Shown piece by piece: positions 14,480 to 15,270 of a stretch of 15,270 nucleotides of DNA (its first letter is position 1; every line of letters begins with the position of its first letter). The translations under genes were made by a program, and so were the position numbers. This stretch comes from Spirogloea muscicola. Taxonomy: Eukaryota > Streptophyta > Zygnematophyceae > Spirogloeales > Spirogloeaceae. The stretch covers positions 64,001-79,270 of the forward strand of contig WELB01000370.1 of NCBI GenBank assembly GCA_009602725.1, read 5' to 3'. The notes below the pieces were generated by a model. That model ran no database searches, was not told the origin of the DNA, and was given only the letters and a program-made list of their open reading frames with translations.

Positions 14480-15270
14480 AGGGGCATTGCGAGGCTGCGC
14501 TTGAGACTGGCGCTTCCGGGAGGTTCCCTCACCTACCTTGTCCACTTTCAAGGGATATCGGCAGCTCGAAGAGGTCGCGATGCTCTCCAAGGGTGGTCGT
14601 GCACAACGTCCGCCGAGACAGGTGCCCACGCCAAGGACCGCAGAAGCGAGTGTTGGACGCGAAGCTCGCCAATGCAGAACCCTGCCCAGTGTGGACCGGA
14701 GAGGGGTTTAAGCGGAGCGGACACGAGAGGCGTGAGGCTCGTCTGCCAAGGGTGTTGGAGACGGGGCTATGGGGACGCTCGACCTCACGGTGGGGCTTTG
14801 GGAGAGAGAGCGCGGCCAGATTGACTGGTGGCTGGGAAAGGGCAGCTTTGGGAGCCCTGCCGGCGGCAAGCGCACCGCCGCTGCTGGGGCGAAGGATCGG
14901 AAAAGGTGTGGCTTGGCCTCGCGGAACAACAGTGGCGGCGCGAAGGTCGTCGCGGCCAGGGACACGATGACTCACACGGACTGTGCAGGAAGTGGTTGGC
15001 GGAGGCGATAAGTTAGAGGGAGAGAAGGCGGGCGGTGCGCAAGAAATGAAAAAGGGGTTTTTCAAATTATTCAAGCAAGCCAATACATTGTTAAGAGGGA
15101 GGAGCGGCGGGGCGGGGCGGGGATTGGCTGGTCGTCCGAGGGGCCCGCCCAGCCGCCCAGCCGTCAGGCGGCACACGACTTTCCCAGTCCTGGGCGGCAC
15201 ACGATGAAAGACCAATGAACGAGGCAAATGAAGTCGTGTAAAAGTACACGCGGCACGCGCCTGACCAACC
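14480..15270. promoter_or_regulatory. GC-rich promoter-like right end
   Basis: CpG-rich with GGGAGGAGCGGCGGGGCGGG and GGGGATTGGCTGG near 15095-15133, that is GC boxes beside an inverted CCAAT. GGCGGCACACGA occurs at 15167 and again at 15193, 26 bp apart. No TATA box. A minus frame of 232 codons (14529-15227) and several plus frames are open, Pro/Arg/Ser-rich with no motif. I treat them as composition effects. A gene could start to the right of the window or on the minus strand from here. Confidence 0.25.

Noticed and set aside
14529-15227. 232-codon minus frame, second longest in the window
   Set aside because: Pro/Arg/Ser-rich with no motif, in CpG-rich DNA where several frames are open; no splice or start evidence.

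Overview
The window looks like nuclear DNA of a eukaryote. No operons or bacterial ribosome sites are visible. The coding-looking stretches are short and broken up by GT..AG-type junctions, and remnants of non-LTR (LINE-like) retrotransposons are scattered through the sequence. GC-rich patches (about 1.8-2.2, 5.7-6.0, 8.5-10.9 and 14.5-15.2 kb) alternate with more AT-balanced sequence. The reverse transcriptase style, the retrotransposon tail and the proline-rich tract would suit a green-lineage alga or a similar protist. That is an impression and not a demonstrated placement. No gene matched a named family except the reverse transcriptase.

Layout. (1) 45-1741, minus strand: a split gene (gene 1) with an initiator exon, a coiled-coil exon carrying a frameshift, several short exon candidates, and a last exon ending in a hydrophobic segment. 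(2) 1.8-2.75 kb: a GC-rich stretch upstream of gene 1, with open frames I cannot assign. (3) 2.8-5.7 kb: debris of one retrotransposon 3' end in both orientations, with a repeated hairpin tail. (4) 5.7-7.5 kb: a GC-rich promoter-like patch, a minus-strand exon candidate with a near-consensus donor (6316-6457), and gene 2 on the plus strand. (5) 7.55-8.4 kb: more retrotransposon 3' ends. (6) 8.5-9.2 kb: a GC-rich proline-codon tract. (7) 9.54-11.48 kb: the longest retrotransposon remnant, with a reverse transcriptase palm, post-RT region, C-terminal tail and hairpin tail, riddled with frameshifts and lacking an internal segment. (8) 12.27-13.38 kb, minus: gene 3, a cysteine-containing and coiled-coil protein with one membrane segment. 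One of its introns holds three copies of a 72-bp minisatellite. (9) 13.5-15.27 kb: two open plus-strand stretches and a GC-rich end.

The main result is that genes 1, 2 and probably 3 appear to be divergent members of one uncharacterised gene family. Two consecutive exons of gene 1 match two consecutive exons of gene 2 in order, in reading phase and at their exon edges, although they lie on opposite strands. The second result is that the three plus-strand copies of one retrotransposon 3' coding tail are each followed, at almost constant spacing, by the same hairpin-bearing tail, so the abundant GGGCTGGC repeats in the window are best read as that element's 3' UTR. All gene models here are by eye. 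Exon edges without transcript data are hypotheses.
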